Shown here in pieces: positions 20,801 through 28,880 of a stretch of DNA of 64,000 nt. The position numbers and the translations under genes are program-made. Source of the DNA: Palsa-504 sp963756575 (lineage in GTDB: Bacteria > Actinomycetota > Actinomycetes > Streptosporangiales > Streptosporangiaceae); NCBI GenBank assembly GCA_963756575.1, contig CAVWOM010000001.1, positions 124,001-188,000 of the forward strand, read 5' to 3'. The stretch's first letter is position 1. Each line of letters opens with the position of its first letter. The notes under the pieces were generated by a model. That model was given only the letters and a program-made list of their open reading frames with translations, was not told the origin of the DNA and did not search any database.

Positions 20801-20833
20801 ACTAGTCATCTGCGGTGCCACGTCAGCAAGCAT
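17810..20833 (-). CDS. LuxR-family transcriptional regulator with AAA/NACHT-type ATPase (LAL type)
   Basis: About 1007 residues from ATG 20833; ATG 20905 and ATG 20809 are other possible starts. The protein opens LVGRAGQLAALETAL and has Walker A GGEAGVGKS near residue 40 and a Walker B region VVLVIEDMHWAD. A long helical TPR-like middle follows. The C-terminus holds a LuxR helix-turn-helix: GLTAREFEVLRLVAAGRSNR, then EIATELFISAKTASVHVSN. Size and order match large ATP-binding LuxR regulators of actinomycetes, which are often pathway-specific activators. A 10-bp dyad, GTCGATGCCT ... AGGCATCGAC, at 20869-20909 lies just upstream of the chosen start. The target genes are unknown; the next gene upstream is a monooxygenase on the same strand. 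Confidence 0.88.
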   Translation of the reverse strand: MLADVAPQMTSPVLVGRAGQLAALETALAEATRGRPSAIMVGGEAGVGKSRLISEFAARSRETGARVLTGGCLELGADSLPFTPFTAVLRELVRDLGAAGVAALLPGGSGRELARLLPEFGTPAGPDEAGEARARLFEQMLAVLEHLAETGPVVLVIEDMHWADQSTRDLLAFLIRNQGSLDGVLIVVTYRSDDLHRTHPLRPLLAELDRIERVTRMDLGRLSRSDTGQLMAQITGREPDDDLLAAVYLRAEGNPLFTEALVGTGALDSGLPESLHDLLMAGLRQLPEETQEVVRVASAGGDRIGHGLLTAVTGLDGAALSRALRPAVAANVLRAESDGYMFRHALIREAVHDELLPGERGQVHSRFAEVIAADPALVSPGRATGEQARHWHAAHDMPRALVSAWQAASQAGHALAYAEQLAMLSRVLELWEQVPDAAERIGADHVAVLEAAIRVAELAGEHDRGILLTQAALREVDAAAEPVRAALLLRTRGYLKHHLGRKDYAEDLEEAVRLVPADPPSPARARVLEALAHYTLKVHGGWNNPGLRAAAEEAVTAARQAGDTATEAAALVTLACAEPIGGNVERIREMLAEVRTIASRARAFQPLLSAAITESDLLENVGLHEQAAEVAREGLAAAREYGVARTYGAILANNVAEPLVSLGRWGEAGEIIERALRLFPPRLNRACMWRLAGDIALARGDLSAAAGFVASIRSVTDGARYDPQYHLPLVRLETELRLAQARPAEALTVVEDALDRYSLPDSARYAWPVLVAGARACAVAAREGTLAERAAALRGRLRAEADQLTADGLVQSACRLTFAAEEQQPSDSCAARDGATRDGADGLPAEVAAWDEAVRAWEAIGQPYALAAALLRSAEAALSGGDRDGGTSRLRRAAPLAERLGARPLSDDIALLARRARISLDPDSSADITVPEPTRLGLTAREFEVLRLVAAGRSNREIATELFISAKTASVHVSNILGKLGVASRGEAAAAAHRLRLFDDSFPEQTP

Positions 20834-21010
20834 GCCGTACTTTCCCGCTCGCCGCTGGACGCCCTTGAGTCGATGCCTTCCCTCCTCGCTCGCCAGTCCA
20901 GGCATCGACGGCGCCCTTTGGCTCGCGGGGAAGGGAACTGGAGGTTACGGGCGGAGGATGCGGAAGACCATCAGGATGGCGGGCCGCCCTTCTATCGAGG
21001 CCGATTCCTG

Positions 21011-22213
21011 CTATCCGGGCTGATAGCGGGGCAACTTGATCGCGGTCGCGGTCCGGGTGGACAGGTGCTTGACCAGGCTCCTGGCCGGCGGCAGGTAGGG
21101 CAGCATCCGGAAGAACCGGTCCCGCTGGGCGATCTTCTTCGCGGTCGGCGGGGCCAGGAACCCCGCGCCGCCGAGGGCCTGCTTCTGGCCCCGCGCCACG
21201 TAGGGCCGGAGCAGCCGCTCGTAGCGGTCGTAGGCGACCCGGTAGTCGCCGCGGGCCGCGGCCAGTTCCCCGGCCAGCACGTAGGCCGCGACCACAGCCG
21301 TGCCGGTGCCGTTGCCGCCGGGCCCGGCCGCGTAGCCCGCGTCGCCGGCCAGCGCGACGCGTCCGGACGACCAGCGGTCCAGCCGCACCTGGCTCACCGA
21401 GTCGAAGTAGAAGTCGTCCGCCGCGGCCAGCTGCCCGAGCAGGTCCGGTACGTGCCAGCCGACATCGGCGAACACGTCGGCCAGGATCTTGCGCTGCTGG
21501 CCAGGGTCGCGGTAGTCGAACTCGATCGGCTCGCCGCCGGGGGCGGCGAAGAAGAACTGCGCCACCGCCTGCCCGGGCCGTGGCGTGCTGAACACGGCCG
21601 CGGTCTTGCCCGGCACGCTGTACAGCAGGCCCTCGTGGTCCAGGCCGTAGCGGTCGGGCACGCTGAAGATAGCGACGTACAGGCCGAGGTCGGTGACCTG
21701 ATCCGGGCGGTCGAAGGCCAGCGCGCGCACCCCCGAGTGCAGCCCGTCGGCTCCGATCACCAGGTCGAAGGTGCGCGGCGCGGACCGGGCGAAGGTGACG
21801 TGCACGCCGCTGGCGTCCTGGCGCAGCCCGGTGACCGAGTCGCCGAACAGGTACTCGGTGCTGTCCCTGGTCGCCTCGTGCAGGATGCGGCCGAGGTCGC
21901 CGCGCAGGATCTCCACGTCGCCCGCGAAGATGCCGGCCGGCATGCTGGCCACCGGCAGGCTGTCCTGGTCCACGTAGGTGGTGGCGGACAGGTGGGTCTG
22001 GTGCGCGCAGATCTGGTCCAGGAGGCCCATCCGGGTCAGTACGGACAGGTGGGCCGCGCCGCGGAAGTCGACCGCGTAGCCGCCGCCGCGCAAGTGCGGC
22101 GCGCGCTCGACCACCGTCGGGCGGAAGCCGTGCCGGGCCAGCCACCAGGCCAGGGCGGGGCCGGCCACGCTCGCCCCCGAGATCAGGATGTTCCGGTTCT
22201 GCGTGATGTCCAT
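21011..22213 (-). CDS. FAD-dependent monooxygenase, PHBH/TetX-like
   Basis: A 400-residue class A flavoprotein monooxygenase. The N-terminus NILISGASVAGPALAWWLA is the FAD Rossmann motif, VIGADGLHSGVR is the DG motif and VALAGDAGYAAGPGGNGTG is the GD motif. Such enzymes hydroxylate aromatic substrates or inactivate drugs such as tetracyclines and rifampicin; the substrate cannot be read from the sequence. Start ATG 22213 is preferred over ATG 22225, which lies inside the operator. The divergent TetR gene and shared operator indicate substrate-induced expression. Confidence 0.88.
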   Translation of the reverse strand: MDITQNRNILISGASVAGPALAWWLARHGFRPTVVERAPHLRGGGYAVDFRGAAHLSVLTRMGLLDQICAHQTHLSATTYVDQDSLPVASMPAGIFAGDVEILRGDLGRILHEATRDSTEYLFGDSVTGLRQDASGVHVTFARSAPRTFDLVIGADGLHSGVRALAFDRPDQVTDLGLYVAIFSVPDRYGLDHEGLLYSVPGKTAAVFSTPRPGQAVAQFFFAAPGGEPIEFDYRDPGQQRKILADVFADVGWHVPDLLGQLAAADDFYFDSVSQVRLDRWSSGRVALAGDAGYAAGPGGNGTGTAVVAAYVLAGELAAARGDYRVAYDRYERLLRPYVARGQKQALGGAGFLAPPTAKKIAQRDRFFRMLPYLPPARSLVKHLSTRTATAIKLPRYQPG

Positions 22214-22223
22214 GACCGGAATC

Positions 22224-22261
22224 ATACAAACGTATAAGACGCTTGTATAGTACGTTTGTAT
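22224..22261. promoter_or_regulatory. TetR operator and divergent promoters between monooxygenase and tetR
   Basis: A perfect 11-bp inverted repeat, ATACAAACGTA and TACGTTTGTAT, has a 16-bp spacer that itself contains a third, imperfect half-site (ATAAGACGCTTGTAT). A TATAGT hexamer at 22246-22251 could be the tetR -10 element, so a bound repressor would block both promoters. The element lies exactly between the two divergent genes. Confidence 0.8.
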
Positions 22262-22283
22262 AAATCTTCGCTAGGATGCGGTC

Positions 22284-22862
22284 ATGAGCCACCGTGAGGA
22301 CCTGCTCGCCGGCGCCGTCCAGTGCCTGCGGGAGAAGGGCTACGCGCACACCACCGCCCGGGACATCGTCGCCGCCTCGGGCACCAACCTCGCCTCGATC
22401 GGCTACCACTACGGATCGACCAAGGCGCTGCTCAACGCGGCCGTGCTGGCCGCCATGGAGGACTTCGGCGCGGAGATGGCCAAGGCCATCGGCGATCCGG
22501 ACCCCGGCCTGAGCGCCCTGGCGCGCTTCGAGCGGTTCTGGACCCGGGTCATCGACTCGTTCCAGGCCAGCAGCCAGGTCTGGCTGGCTACCTTTGACAT
22601 CTTCACCGTGGCGCAGCGCGACCCGGAGGTGCGCGCCGCGGTCGCCGACGGTCTCGAAGACGGCCGCCGGCTGTGGGCGCGGCTCCTGTACGGCGTGGAC
22701 GACACCGACGAGGACACCGTGCGGGCGATCGGCTCACTGCACCAGGCGCTGGTCAGCGGCGTCCTGGTGCAGTGGCTGATCGACCCTGGGCGGGCCCCCT
22801 CGCCCGCCCAGCTGGCCCTGGGCCTGAAGGCGATCGCGGATCAGGTCGCCTCGGGTAAGTAG
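22284..22862 (+). CDS. TetR-family transcriptional repressor
   Basis: A 192-residue protein. The N-terminal helix-turn-helix is clear: AGAVQCLREKGYAHTTARD, then IVAASGTNLASIGYHYGSTK. The C-terminal ligand domain covers residues 70-190. It starts 23 bp from a large dyad and is divergent from the monooxygenase gene, which it probably represses together with itself. The ligand is likely the monooxygenase substrate. Its stop codon is immediately followed by the stop of the convergent lipoprotein gene. Confidence 0.9.
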   Translation: MSHREDLLAGAVQCLREKGYAHTTARDIVAASGTNLASIGYHYGSTKALLNAAVLAAMEDFGAEMAKAIGDPDPGLSALARFERFWTRVIDSFQASSQVWLATFDIFTVAQRDPEVRAAVADGLEDGRRLWARLLYGVDDTDEDTVRAIGSLHQALVSGVLVQWLIDPGRAPSPAQLALGLKAIADQVASGK

Positions 22863-23444
22863 TTAGCTGGCGCAGCTCTGCTGGGCCGCGGTGACCACGG
22901 CGGAGAACACCCACGGGTTCTGCGGCGCGTTCTCGCCCCGCAGCGCCTTGGGCAGTCCGTCCGGGTACCGGAAGGTGGCACGGGTCCAGAAATAGCGGGT
23001 GGCCGAGGACGAGCAGGCCTTCACCGGGTTGCTCAGCGTGATCACCGCGGGCACGTGGTAGAGCGGCCCGGCGGCGCAGTTCGGGTTGCAGCCGTCCACC
23101 TCGTACGTGCCCGTCCCGACGGCCTCACTGCCCGACCAGGTGTTCCACGTCATCTTGTCCAAGATGGCGGTGGAATCACCGGAAAGGACACAACCAGAAG
23201 AACACAGCGGCGCGTGCAGCACGGTCCCGTTGATGTCCTGCCCCTGGGCCAGGAAAGTAGTGTTCGCAGTCGGGCCGGTAGCTGGCGCGGTGGCCGGGGC
23301 ACTGCTCGCCGGGGCACTACTCGGGGGCGTGACCGGCCCGGCCGCCGTGCCATCCGATTGACAAGCGGTCGCCAGCAGCGTGGCGCAAACAACCCCGGCC
23401 CAGCCCGCCAGCCGGCCGCCCCGGCGCGCATTAGTCGTCAACAT
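22863..23444 (-). CDS. Secreted lipoprotein of unknown function, cysteine-rich
   Basis: A 193-residue protein from ATG 23444, with GAAGGG about 9 bases upstream. The signal peptide ends in the lipobox LLATAC near residue 28, followed by a Ser/Pro/Ala/Thr linker to about residue 60. The globular part has Cys pairs (PLCSSGCVLSG, DGCNPNC, a Cys in VKACSSS, and a Cys near the end), suggesting disulfides outside the cell. Segments such as TWNTWSGSEAVGTGTYEVDG suggest a beta-rich domain. I do not recognise a named family. It is convergent, end to end, with the tetR gene. Confidence 0.75.
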   Translation of the reverse strand: MLTTNARRGGRLAGWAGVVCATLLATACQSDGTAAGPVTPPSSAPASSAPATAPATGPTANTTFLAQGQDINGTVLHAPLCSSGCVLSGDSTAILDKMTWNTWSGSEAVGTGTYEVDGCNPNCAAGPLYHVPAVITLSNPVKACSSSATRYFWTRATFRYPDGLPKALRGENAPQNPWVFSAVVTAAQQSCAS

Positions 23445-23562
23445 CGATTCCAGCCCTTCAGCTCGCAATGTTTCTCAACTTCGAGGGGAGGAGGCTGAAG
23501 GGGGGCGGGAGATACACCCGTTCGGGATGAAAATTTTAGGCCGAACGACGCCGGCTTTCGCC

Positions 23563-23781
23563 CTAGCCGAAGCATTTCCCCTCGCCCCGGTCGGCGGGGA
23601 CGGTGGCGAGCTGCCCGTCCTCACCGAGCACGCGGTAGGCGCGGAAGCGCTCGGCGGGCTCGCCCGCCTCGGCGGGCCGCATCCAGACCCCGGTCGCCGG
23701 GGGCGAGACCGCGGCCGGAGTCGGCTGACCTGCTCCGCACAGTAGACCAGCGCCCCCGCGATATGAATACTGGGCGATCAT
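23563..23781 (-). CDS. Possible small protein, 72 residues
   Basis: An open frame beginning MIAQYSYRGGAG and ending FRAYRVLGEDGQLATVPADR plus a short tail. The second half reads like a real small globular protein, and no better frame covers this stretch. The start codon overlaps the start of the divergent oxidase gene and has no clear ribosome site, so a shorter or upstream start, or no gene, remains possible. Confidence 0.3.
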   Translation of the reverse strand: MIAQYSYRGGAGLLCGAGQPTPAAVSPPATGVWMRPAEAGEPAERFRAYRVLGEDGQLATVPADRGEGKCFG

Positions 23782-25180
23782 GAGGACTGCCGCTGAGCAC
23801 CGCGTATGGCGGAACTGGGCCGGGACCGCGACGGCCGCCCCGGCGCGCTGGAGACGACCCCGCAGCGAGGCCGAGATCGCCACCGCGGTCAAGGACGCGG
23901 CCGCGTCCGGGCTGACCGTGCGGGCGCTCGGCAGCGGGCACTCGTTCACCGCGATCGCCGCGACCTCCGGAGTGGCGCTGGACCTGTCCGGCTGGACCGG
24001 GATCGTCGCCGCGGACACCCGGACGGGCCTGGTCACGGTGCGGTCCGGGACCACCCTGCGCGCCCTGAACGCCGAGCTGAGCGGCCTCGGCCTGGCCATG
24101 GCCAACCTCGGCGACATCGACGTGCAGACCCTGGCCGGGGCGCTGGCCACCGGGACGCACGGCACCGGGGCGCGCCTCGGCGGGCTGGCCACGCAGGTGG
24201 AGGGGCTCGAGCTGGTGCTGGCCGACGGCTCGGTGACGGCGTGCTCGGCCTCGTCCCGGCCCGAACTGTTCGCCGCCGCGCGGATCGGCCTGGGCGCGCT
24301 CGGCGTGGTCGCCAGCGTGACGCTGCGCTGCGTGCCCGCGTTCACGCTGCTGGCCGACGAGCGTCCGGTGCCGGTGGAGGAGGTCCTCGAGCAGTTCGAC
24401 ACGCTGGCGGAGGGCAACGACCACTTCGAGTTCTACTGGTTCCCCTACGGCCGCCACGCCCTGGTCAAGCGGAATAACCGGGTACCTGGGGGTTCTGGGC
24501 CCGCTGGCGGCACCGCGCCGCCGCCGCTGCCGGCCTGGCGGCGGTTCTGGGAGTTCGAGGTGATGGAGAACGCCGGCTTCGGGGCGCTGTGCCGTCTGGG
24601 CCGGGCCCGGCCGCGGCTCATTCCCGCGCTGAACAGGTTCTCCTCGTCCGTGCTGTCGGCCCGGACCTACACCGAGACGTCGCACCGGGTGTTCGTCACC
24701 CCCCGCCGGGTGCGCTTCACCGAGTCCGAGTACGCGGTGCCACGTGAATCGCTGAGGCACGTGATCACCGAACTGCGCCGTGCCGTGCCCCGGCTGGCCG
24801 ATCCCGTCATGTTTCCGGTCGAGGTCCGGGTGGCGGCCGCCGACGACATCTGGCTGTCCACCGCCCACGGCCGCGAGTCCGCCTACGTCGCCATCCACCA
24901 GTACACCGGGCTGCCCTACCAGGACTACTTCGACCGGTTCGAGTCCATCGTGGCCGAGGTGGCGGGGCGTCCGCACTGGGGCAAGATGCACTCGCTCGAC
25001 GCCGCCCGCCTCGGCGCCCTGTATCCCCGGTTCGACGATTTCCGCCGGGTCCGCGCCGAGGTCGACCCCGAAGGCAGGTTCGGCAACGCCTACCTGACCC
25101 GGGTTCTCGGACCGCAGGACTTGTTACCGGCTGATTACACCATCCTGGCCCGCCGAACGCGGCCGGGCGGTTCCTCGTAG
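23780..25180 (+). CDS. FAD-linked oxidoreductase of the D-arabinono-1,4-lactone/alditol oxidase family
   Basis: A 466-residue flavoprotein. The FAD_binding_4 domain occupies about residues 15-170, with ALGSGHSF (the His of this motif often carries covalent FAD) and ATGTHGTG. The C-terminal ALO domain ends with HWGKMHSLDA and DPEGRFGNAYL, typical of aldonolactone, gulonolactone and alditol oxidases. It oxidises a sugar alcohol or lactone with O2; which one cannot be decided from sequence. The gene starts at ATG 23780 and stands alone on its strand, followed by a small membrane protein. Confidence 0.88.
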   Translation: MRTAAEHRVWRNWAGTATAAPARWRRPRSEAEIATAVKDAAASGLTVRALGSGHSFTAIAATSGVALDLSGWTGIVAADTRTGLVTVRSGTTLRALNAELSGLGLAMANLGDIDVQTLAGALATGTHGTGARLGGLATQVEGLELVLADGSVTACSASSRPELFAAARIGLGALGVVASVTLRCVPAFTLLADERPVPVEEVLEQFDTLAEGNDHFEFYWFPYGRHALVKRNNRVPGGSGPAGGTAPPPLPAWRRFWEFEVMENAGFGALCRLGRARPRLIPALNRFSSSVLSARTYTETSHRVFVTPRRVRFTESEYAVPRESLRHVITELRRAVPRLADPVMFPVEVRVAAADDIWLSTAHGRESAYVAIHQYTGLPYQDYFDRFESIVAEVAGRPHWGKMHSLDAARLGALYPRFDDFRRVRAEVDPEGRFGNAYLTRVLGPQDLLPADYTILARRTRPGGSS

Positions 25181-25328
25181 TCCAGGGTGAGTGGCCAGTG
25201 CCGCGGCCGCCTGACCACCGCCTTCATCACAGATGGCGGCCGCGGCACCGGTCACGCTGGTCGTGCCCTGCCGGAGTGGAGACCAGAGTTCCTTACTGAT
25301 CCCATACCGAGAGAGGCCGGGGAGCCAG

Positions 25329-25676
25329 ATGATTTCCACGTGGCTGGCGTCGAGTAACACCGACGGGAGCGGGTCGTCCGCGGGCCGGGTCGCGCTGATC
25401 GCGATCGCGGTCATCGCCGTCGCGGCGTACATAGTCCTGCAGCTCAGGTCGCGCTCGCGCCGCGCGGCGGGGACGCGCCGGTACGACCCCTGGGACTGGC
25501 GGACCTACCCCGAGGACGGCAGCCCGGTGGACCAGGCGCTCGCCGGTCCCGAGGAGGGCCGCCGCCCCGAGTGGCGCTACGGCTACCCGCCCGGCTACGA
25601 GCCCTACCCCCTGTTCGAGTCCGCCGAGCTGCCCTGGACCGACCTGCCGGAGTCCGTACGGGACAAGGCTTCCTAA
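25329..25676 (+). CDS. Small membrane protein, unknown function
   Basis: A 115-residue protein from ATG 25329 with GGAG four bases upstream; the longer frame from 25233 lacks support. Residues about 19-38 (RVALIAIAVIAVAAYIVL) form one membrane helix, followed by a basic stretch RSRSRRAAGTRR. The rest is a soluble tail rich in Tyr, Pro and Trp (YDPWDWRTYPEDG, YGYPPGYEPYPLF). The topology suggests a short external N-terminus and a cytoplasmic tail. I recognise no family. Confidence 0.65.
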   Translation: MISTWLASSNTDGSGSSAGRVALIAIAVIAVAAYIVLQLRSRSRRAAGTRRYDPWDWRTYPEDGSPVDQALAGPEEGRRPEWRYGYPPGYEPYPLFESAELPWTDLPESVRDKAS

Positions 25677-25799
25677 AGGCTCCGAGGGCTAGCAGAGCCA
25701 CGCTCGGCGTGCTTAAGGTATTTGCATCGGCTACGGACAAACGTGTGGATTGGCCGCGTTCTGGCGGTCCCCGCGACAGCTACGGTGCGGAGCGTCGTG

Positions 25800-28763
25800 A
25801 TGTCAGCGTGGAGCGCGCTGAACGCGCTCGGCGCGTACCGGGTCACCGAGATCCCGCGGCGAGCCGGGCCGCGGCGGTCATCGCCGGACGAGCCGGGTGA
25901 CGCGGGCCGGACGCAGCGGATCGCCGCGCTGACCGCGGCCTACCACGCCGCGATCGACGCGCAGGAGAACGGCCCCAGCACCGGCCAGTCCAGCGCCGGG
26001 CAGCCCAGCGCCTTTGCTGTCGGCTGGGTGCGGCACGGGGCGGGCCAGCCGGTGCAGATCCTCACCGCCGGTAAGGCCCTGGTCGGCAGCCAGGACGGCG
26101 AGGACGCCTACCTGACGCTGCCCGGCGGAGCGCGGGCCGAACCGCTGCCGCCGGGCGCACTGGCCGGCCTGATGGCCGGGCTGCCCGCCTGGCGCGCGAT
26201 CGCCGGGATCAGCGACGGCCTGCTGCCGGGCACCGTGCCCGGCGTGGCCGGCCGGATGCCGCCCACGCTGGAAGAGTGCCTGCTGGCGGTGTGGCCGGGG
26301 GCGTTCGGCTGGCTGCTGGTGGCCGAGCCGCTGACCACGGCGGAGATCGGCGAGCTAGCGAAGGCCCGGGCTGGCCTGCCGGCCGGGTGGTGGCGGGTCC
26401 GGCTGCTGGCCGGCGGCGCCGACGCCGAGGCCGCGGCGCGGGTGGCCGGGCTGGTCTGCGCCTCGGCCGACCTGACCGGGCTGCCGTACGCGGTGGTCCC
26501 GGCCGGCGGTCCCGGCGGATCCGCCGGGCGCGGGCTGCCGGAGATCCTGGACGAGGCGCCCCCGGCCCCGCCCGGGGGCGGCGCCGCGCCGGCCTACCCG
26601 TTCTACGGGAGCACCGAGCTGCTCGCCGCGCTGACCCGGCCGCCCGAGCGCGAGCTGCCCGGGGTCCGGCTGGCGCTGCCGCCCGAGTTCGACGTGGCCC
26701 AGGAGCACGCCGGATCTGGGCCCGGCCGGGAGGCCATCGCCGTGGGCGACGTCCTGGACCGGAACCGCCTGGCCGGCCCGCTGGCGCTCCCGCTCGACGC
26801 GCTGAACCGGCACGTGCTCGTCAGCGGCGCGGCCGGGACGGGCAAGTCGCAGACGGTGCGGGCGATGCTCGAGGCCGCCACCAGGGCCGGGATCCCGTGG
26901 CTGGTGATAGAGCCGGCCCGGGCCGAGTACCGGCTGATGGCCGCGCGGCTGGCCCGGCCGGGCCCGGAGGGTTCCCTGGGGCCGCCCGCGCAGGTGATCC
27001 GGATCCGGCCGGGTGAGTCGGACACGATCGCGGCCGGGCTCAACCCGCTCGAGCCCGCGCCGGACGCCGGCGGCCGCCGGTTCCCGCTGCAGGCTCACGC
27101 CGACCTGGTCAAGGCGCTCTTCCTCGCGTCCTTCCGGTCAGAAGAACCGTTCCCCCAGGTGCTCAGCGCGGCGCTGACCAGGGCGTACGAGGACGCGGGG
27201 TGGGACCTGGCGCTGGGCGAGACGGCGGCGGCGGATCCGAGCCCCGGCTACCCCAGCCTCACCGACCTGCACCGGGCCGCGATCAGGATCGTCCAGGAGA
27301 TCGGCTACAGCCAGCGGGTCGCCGACGAAGTGCTCGGCTTCGTCCGGGTGCGGCTGACCAGCCTGCGGCTCGGGACCTCGGGCCGGTTCCTCGAGGGCGG
27401 TCACCAGCTCGACTTCGGACGGCTGCTCGGCGCCAACGCCGTGGTCGAGATCGAGGACGTGGACGACGACGGCGACAAGGCCTTCCTGATCGGGACCGTG
27501 CTGATCAGGCTGGCCGAGCACCTGCGGATGGCGCACCGGGCGGGGGCCGCGAGGCCGGCCGGTCCCGGGCTGCGCCACCTGATCGTCATCGAGGAGGCAC
27601 ACCGGCTGCTGCGCCGCCCGGAGAACGGCGCGGCCGGGGGAGCGGCGGCGCGGGCGGTCGAGATGTTCGCCGGGCTGATCGGCGAGATCCGGGCCTACGG
27701 CGAGGGCGTCGTCATCACCGAGCAGATCCCGGAGCGCCTGCTCGGCGACGTCATCAGGAACACCGCGGTGAAGATCACCCACCGGCTGCCCGCGGCGCAG
27801 GACCGCGAGGCGGTGGGCGCGACGATGAACATGACGCCGGCCCAGAACCGGTTCCTGGTCACGCTCAGGCCGGGCGAGGCCGCGGCGTTCACCGAGGGCA
27901 TGGACTTTCCGCTGCTGGTGCGGATGCCCGACGGGACCGCCCGGGAGACGATGGCGGCCGCGGGACCGGGCGCTGAGGGGACGCCGGACACCAGCCCGGC
28001 CGGGGTGGTGTCGCCGCGCAGCGTCACCTGCGGCGCCGATTGCGCCGCCCGGCCCTGCACCCTGCGGGACATGCGAGTCGCGCAGCGGGCCCTCGAGGAG
28101 TACCCGGTGATCAGGCTGTGGGCGGAACTGTCCGTCCTCGCCCACCTGACCGGCTGGCCCATGCCGGTGCCGCGCACCACGCTGCTTTCCCTGCTGCAGG
28201 TGATGCCGTCCCGGCTGCGGGACTGCGCCATCTCCCACAGCACCGACACCGCGGTCGGCGTCCGGGTGCCGGTGATCGTGAGCCGGGTCAGCCCGGTCGG
28301 CCTCGCGGCCCACGTCAGCACCGCGATCAGGTCCCGGATCGCGCGCGGCAGCTGGCTGTGCCAGCGGGAGGAGCCGAAGTGGCTCGCTCCCGCCTACACC
28401 TGGACGCTCGTCCTCGACGCGCTCAAGTCGGCCGACCGGAAGACGCCGGGAGCTGGCCCGCACCCGCGCAGCGCGGAGTGGGAGCGGACGTACGGGCAGG
28501 CCATCACCGGTGACACCGGCGCCCGCCAGGTGGGGACGGTACAGCGCTGGTACGACGCCGCGCAGCGGGACGGCTGGGAGGTGCGGGCCGTGGCGTTCGG
28601 CGTCGACGTGTTCTCCGGCGTGGAACGGGCTGTCGGAGCCCGCGCCGAGGACGACGATTTCGAGGAACGCCTGTTCGGCTACCTCGACCAGTTCGTAGAC
28701 TGCCAGTGGCCGCGGCTGTACCTGGCGGCCGACCCACTCGGAGATCCGCCGGAGCGGCGCTAG
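25800..28763 (+). CDS. HerA/VirB4-like ATPase (DUF87-type)
   Basis: About 987 residues from ATG 25800 (GGAG eight bases upstream); an in-frame start at 25722 would add 26 residues. The N-terminal 330 residues show no motif I recognise. Walker A is VSGAAGTGKSQT near residue 350, and Walker B is LIVIEEAHRLLRR. The stretch from GEIRAYGEGVVITEQIPERL to HRLPAAQDREAVGATM is characteristic of HerA-type hexameric ATPases. A C-terminal region with CGADCAARPC, a possible metal site, follows. HerA ATPases pump DNA, usually with a nuclease partner (NurA) or in defence systems; no nuclease is encoded next to it here. A DnaA-box cluster lies just past its stop. Confidence 0.8.
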   Translation: MSAWSALNALGAYRVTEIPRRAGPRRSSPDEPGDAGRTQRIAALTAAYHAAIDAQENGPSTGQSSAGQPSAFAVGWVRHGAGQPVQILTAGKALVGSQDGEDAYLTLPGGARAEPLPPGALAGLMAGLPAWRAIAGISDGLLPGTVPGVAGRMPPTLEECLLAVWPGAFGWLLVAEPLTTAEIGELAKARAGLPAGWWRVRLLAGGADAEAAARVAGLVCASADLTGLPYAVVPAGGPGGSAGRGLPEILDEAPPAPPGGGAAPAYPFYGSTELLAALTRPPERELPGVRLALPPEFDVAQEHAGSGPGREAIAVGDVLDRNRLAGPLALPLDALNRHVLVSGAAGTGKSQTVRAMLEAATRAGIPWLVIEPARAEYRLMAARLARPGPEGSLGPPAQVIRIRPGESDTIAAGLNPLEPAPDAGGRRFPLQAHADLVKALFLASFRSEEPFPQVLSAALTRAYEDAGWDLALGETAAADPSPGYPSLTDLHRAAIRIVQEIGYSQRVADEVLGFVRVRLTSLRLGTSGRFLEGGHQLDFGRLLGANAVVEIEDVDDDGDKAFLIGTVLIRLAEHLRMAHRAGAARPAGPGLRHLIVIEEAHRLLRRPENGAAGGAAARAVEMFAGLIGEIRAYGEGVVITEQIPERLLGDVIRNTAVKITHRLPAAQDREAVGATMNMTPAQNRFLVTLRPGEAAAFTEGMDFPLLVRMPDGTARETMAAAGPGAEGTPDTSPAGVVSPRSVTCGADCAARPCTLRDMRVAQRALEEYPVIRLWAELSVLAHLTGWPMPVPRTTLLSLLQVMPSRLRDCAISHSTDTAVGVRVPVIVSRVSPVGLAAHVSTAIRSRIARGSWLCQREEPKWLAPAYTWTLVLDALKSADRKTPGAGPHPRSAEWERTYGQAITGDTGARQVGTVQRWYDAAQRDGWEVRAVAFGVDVFSGVERAVGARAEDDDFEERLFGYLDQFVDCQWPRLYLAADPLGDPPERR

Positions 28764-28777
28764 CCCGGCTCTGTTTT

Positions 28778-28880
28778 TTGTCCACAGGGGAATCCACACA
28801 ACTGTGCATTGGGTTGCCGACAGCGCCCACATGCTGGGCCGTTACACAATAAGTTATCCACAGGTCACGCTTGTGGAGAA
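28778..28880. promoter_or_regulatory. Cluster of four DnaA-box-like sites
   Basis: In 103 bp there are TTGTCCACA at 28778 (the Streptomyces consensus), GAATCCACA at 28790 (two mismatches), TTATCCACA at 28854 (the E. coli R1 consensus), and TGTGGAGAA at 28872, the reverse complement of a box with one mismatch. The stretch is AT-richer than its surroundings. It fills the gap between the HerA-like ATPase gene and the convergent GT-C gene, whose stop lies inside it. No dnaA or dnaN is in the window, so I call a box cluster, not the origin. Confidence 0.6.

Noticed and set aside
27138..28832. Minus-strand ORF of 564 codons opposite the HerA-like gene
   Set aside because: The opposite strand carries Walker A and B motifs in a complete frame; this one has none and reads as antisense Arg/Gly/His-rich sequence.
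28778..28880. Considered calling this the chromosomal origin oriC
   Set aside because: Only four boxes in about 100 bp, and no dnaA, dnaN or recF nearby; actinomycete origins have many more boxes between dnaA and dnaN.
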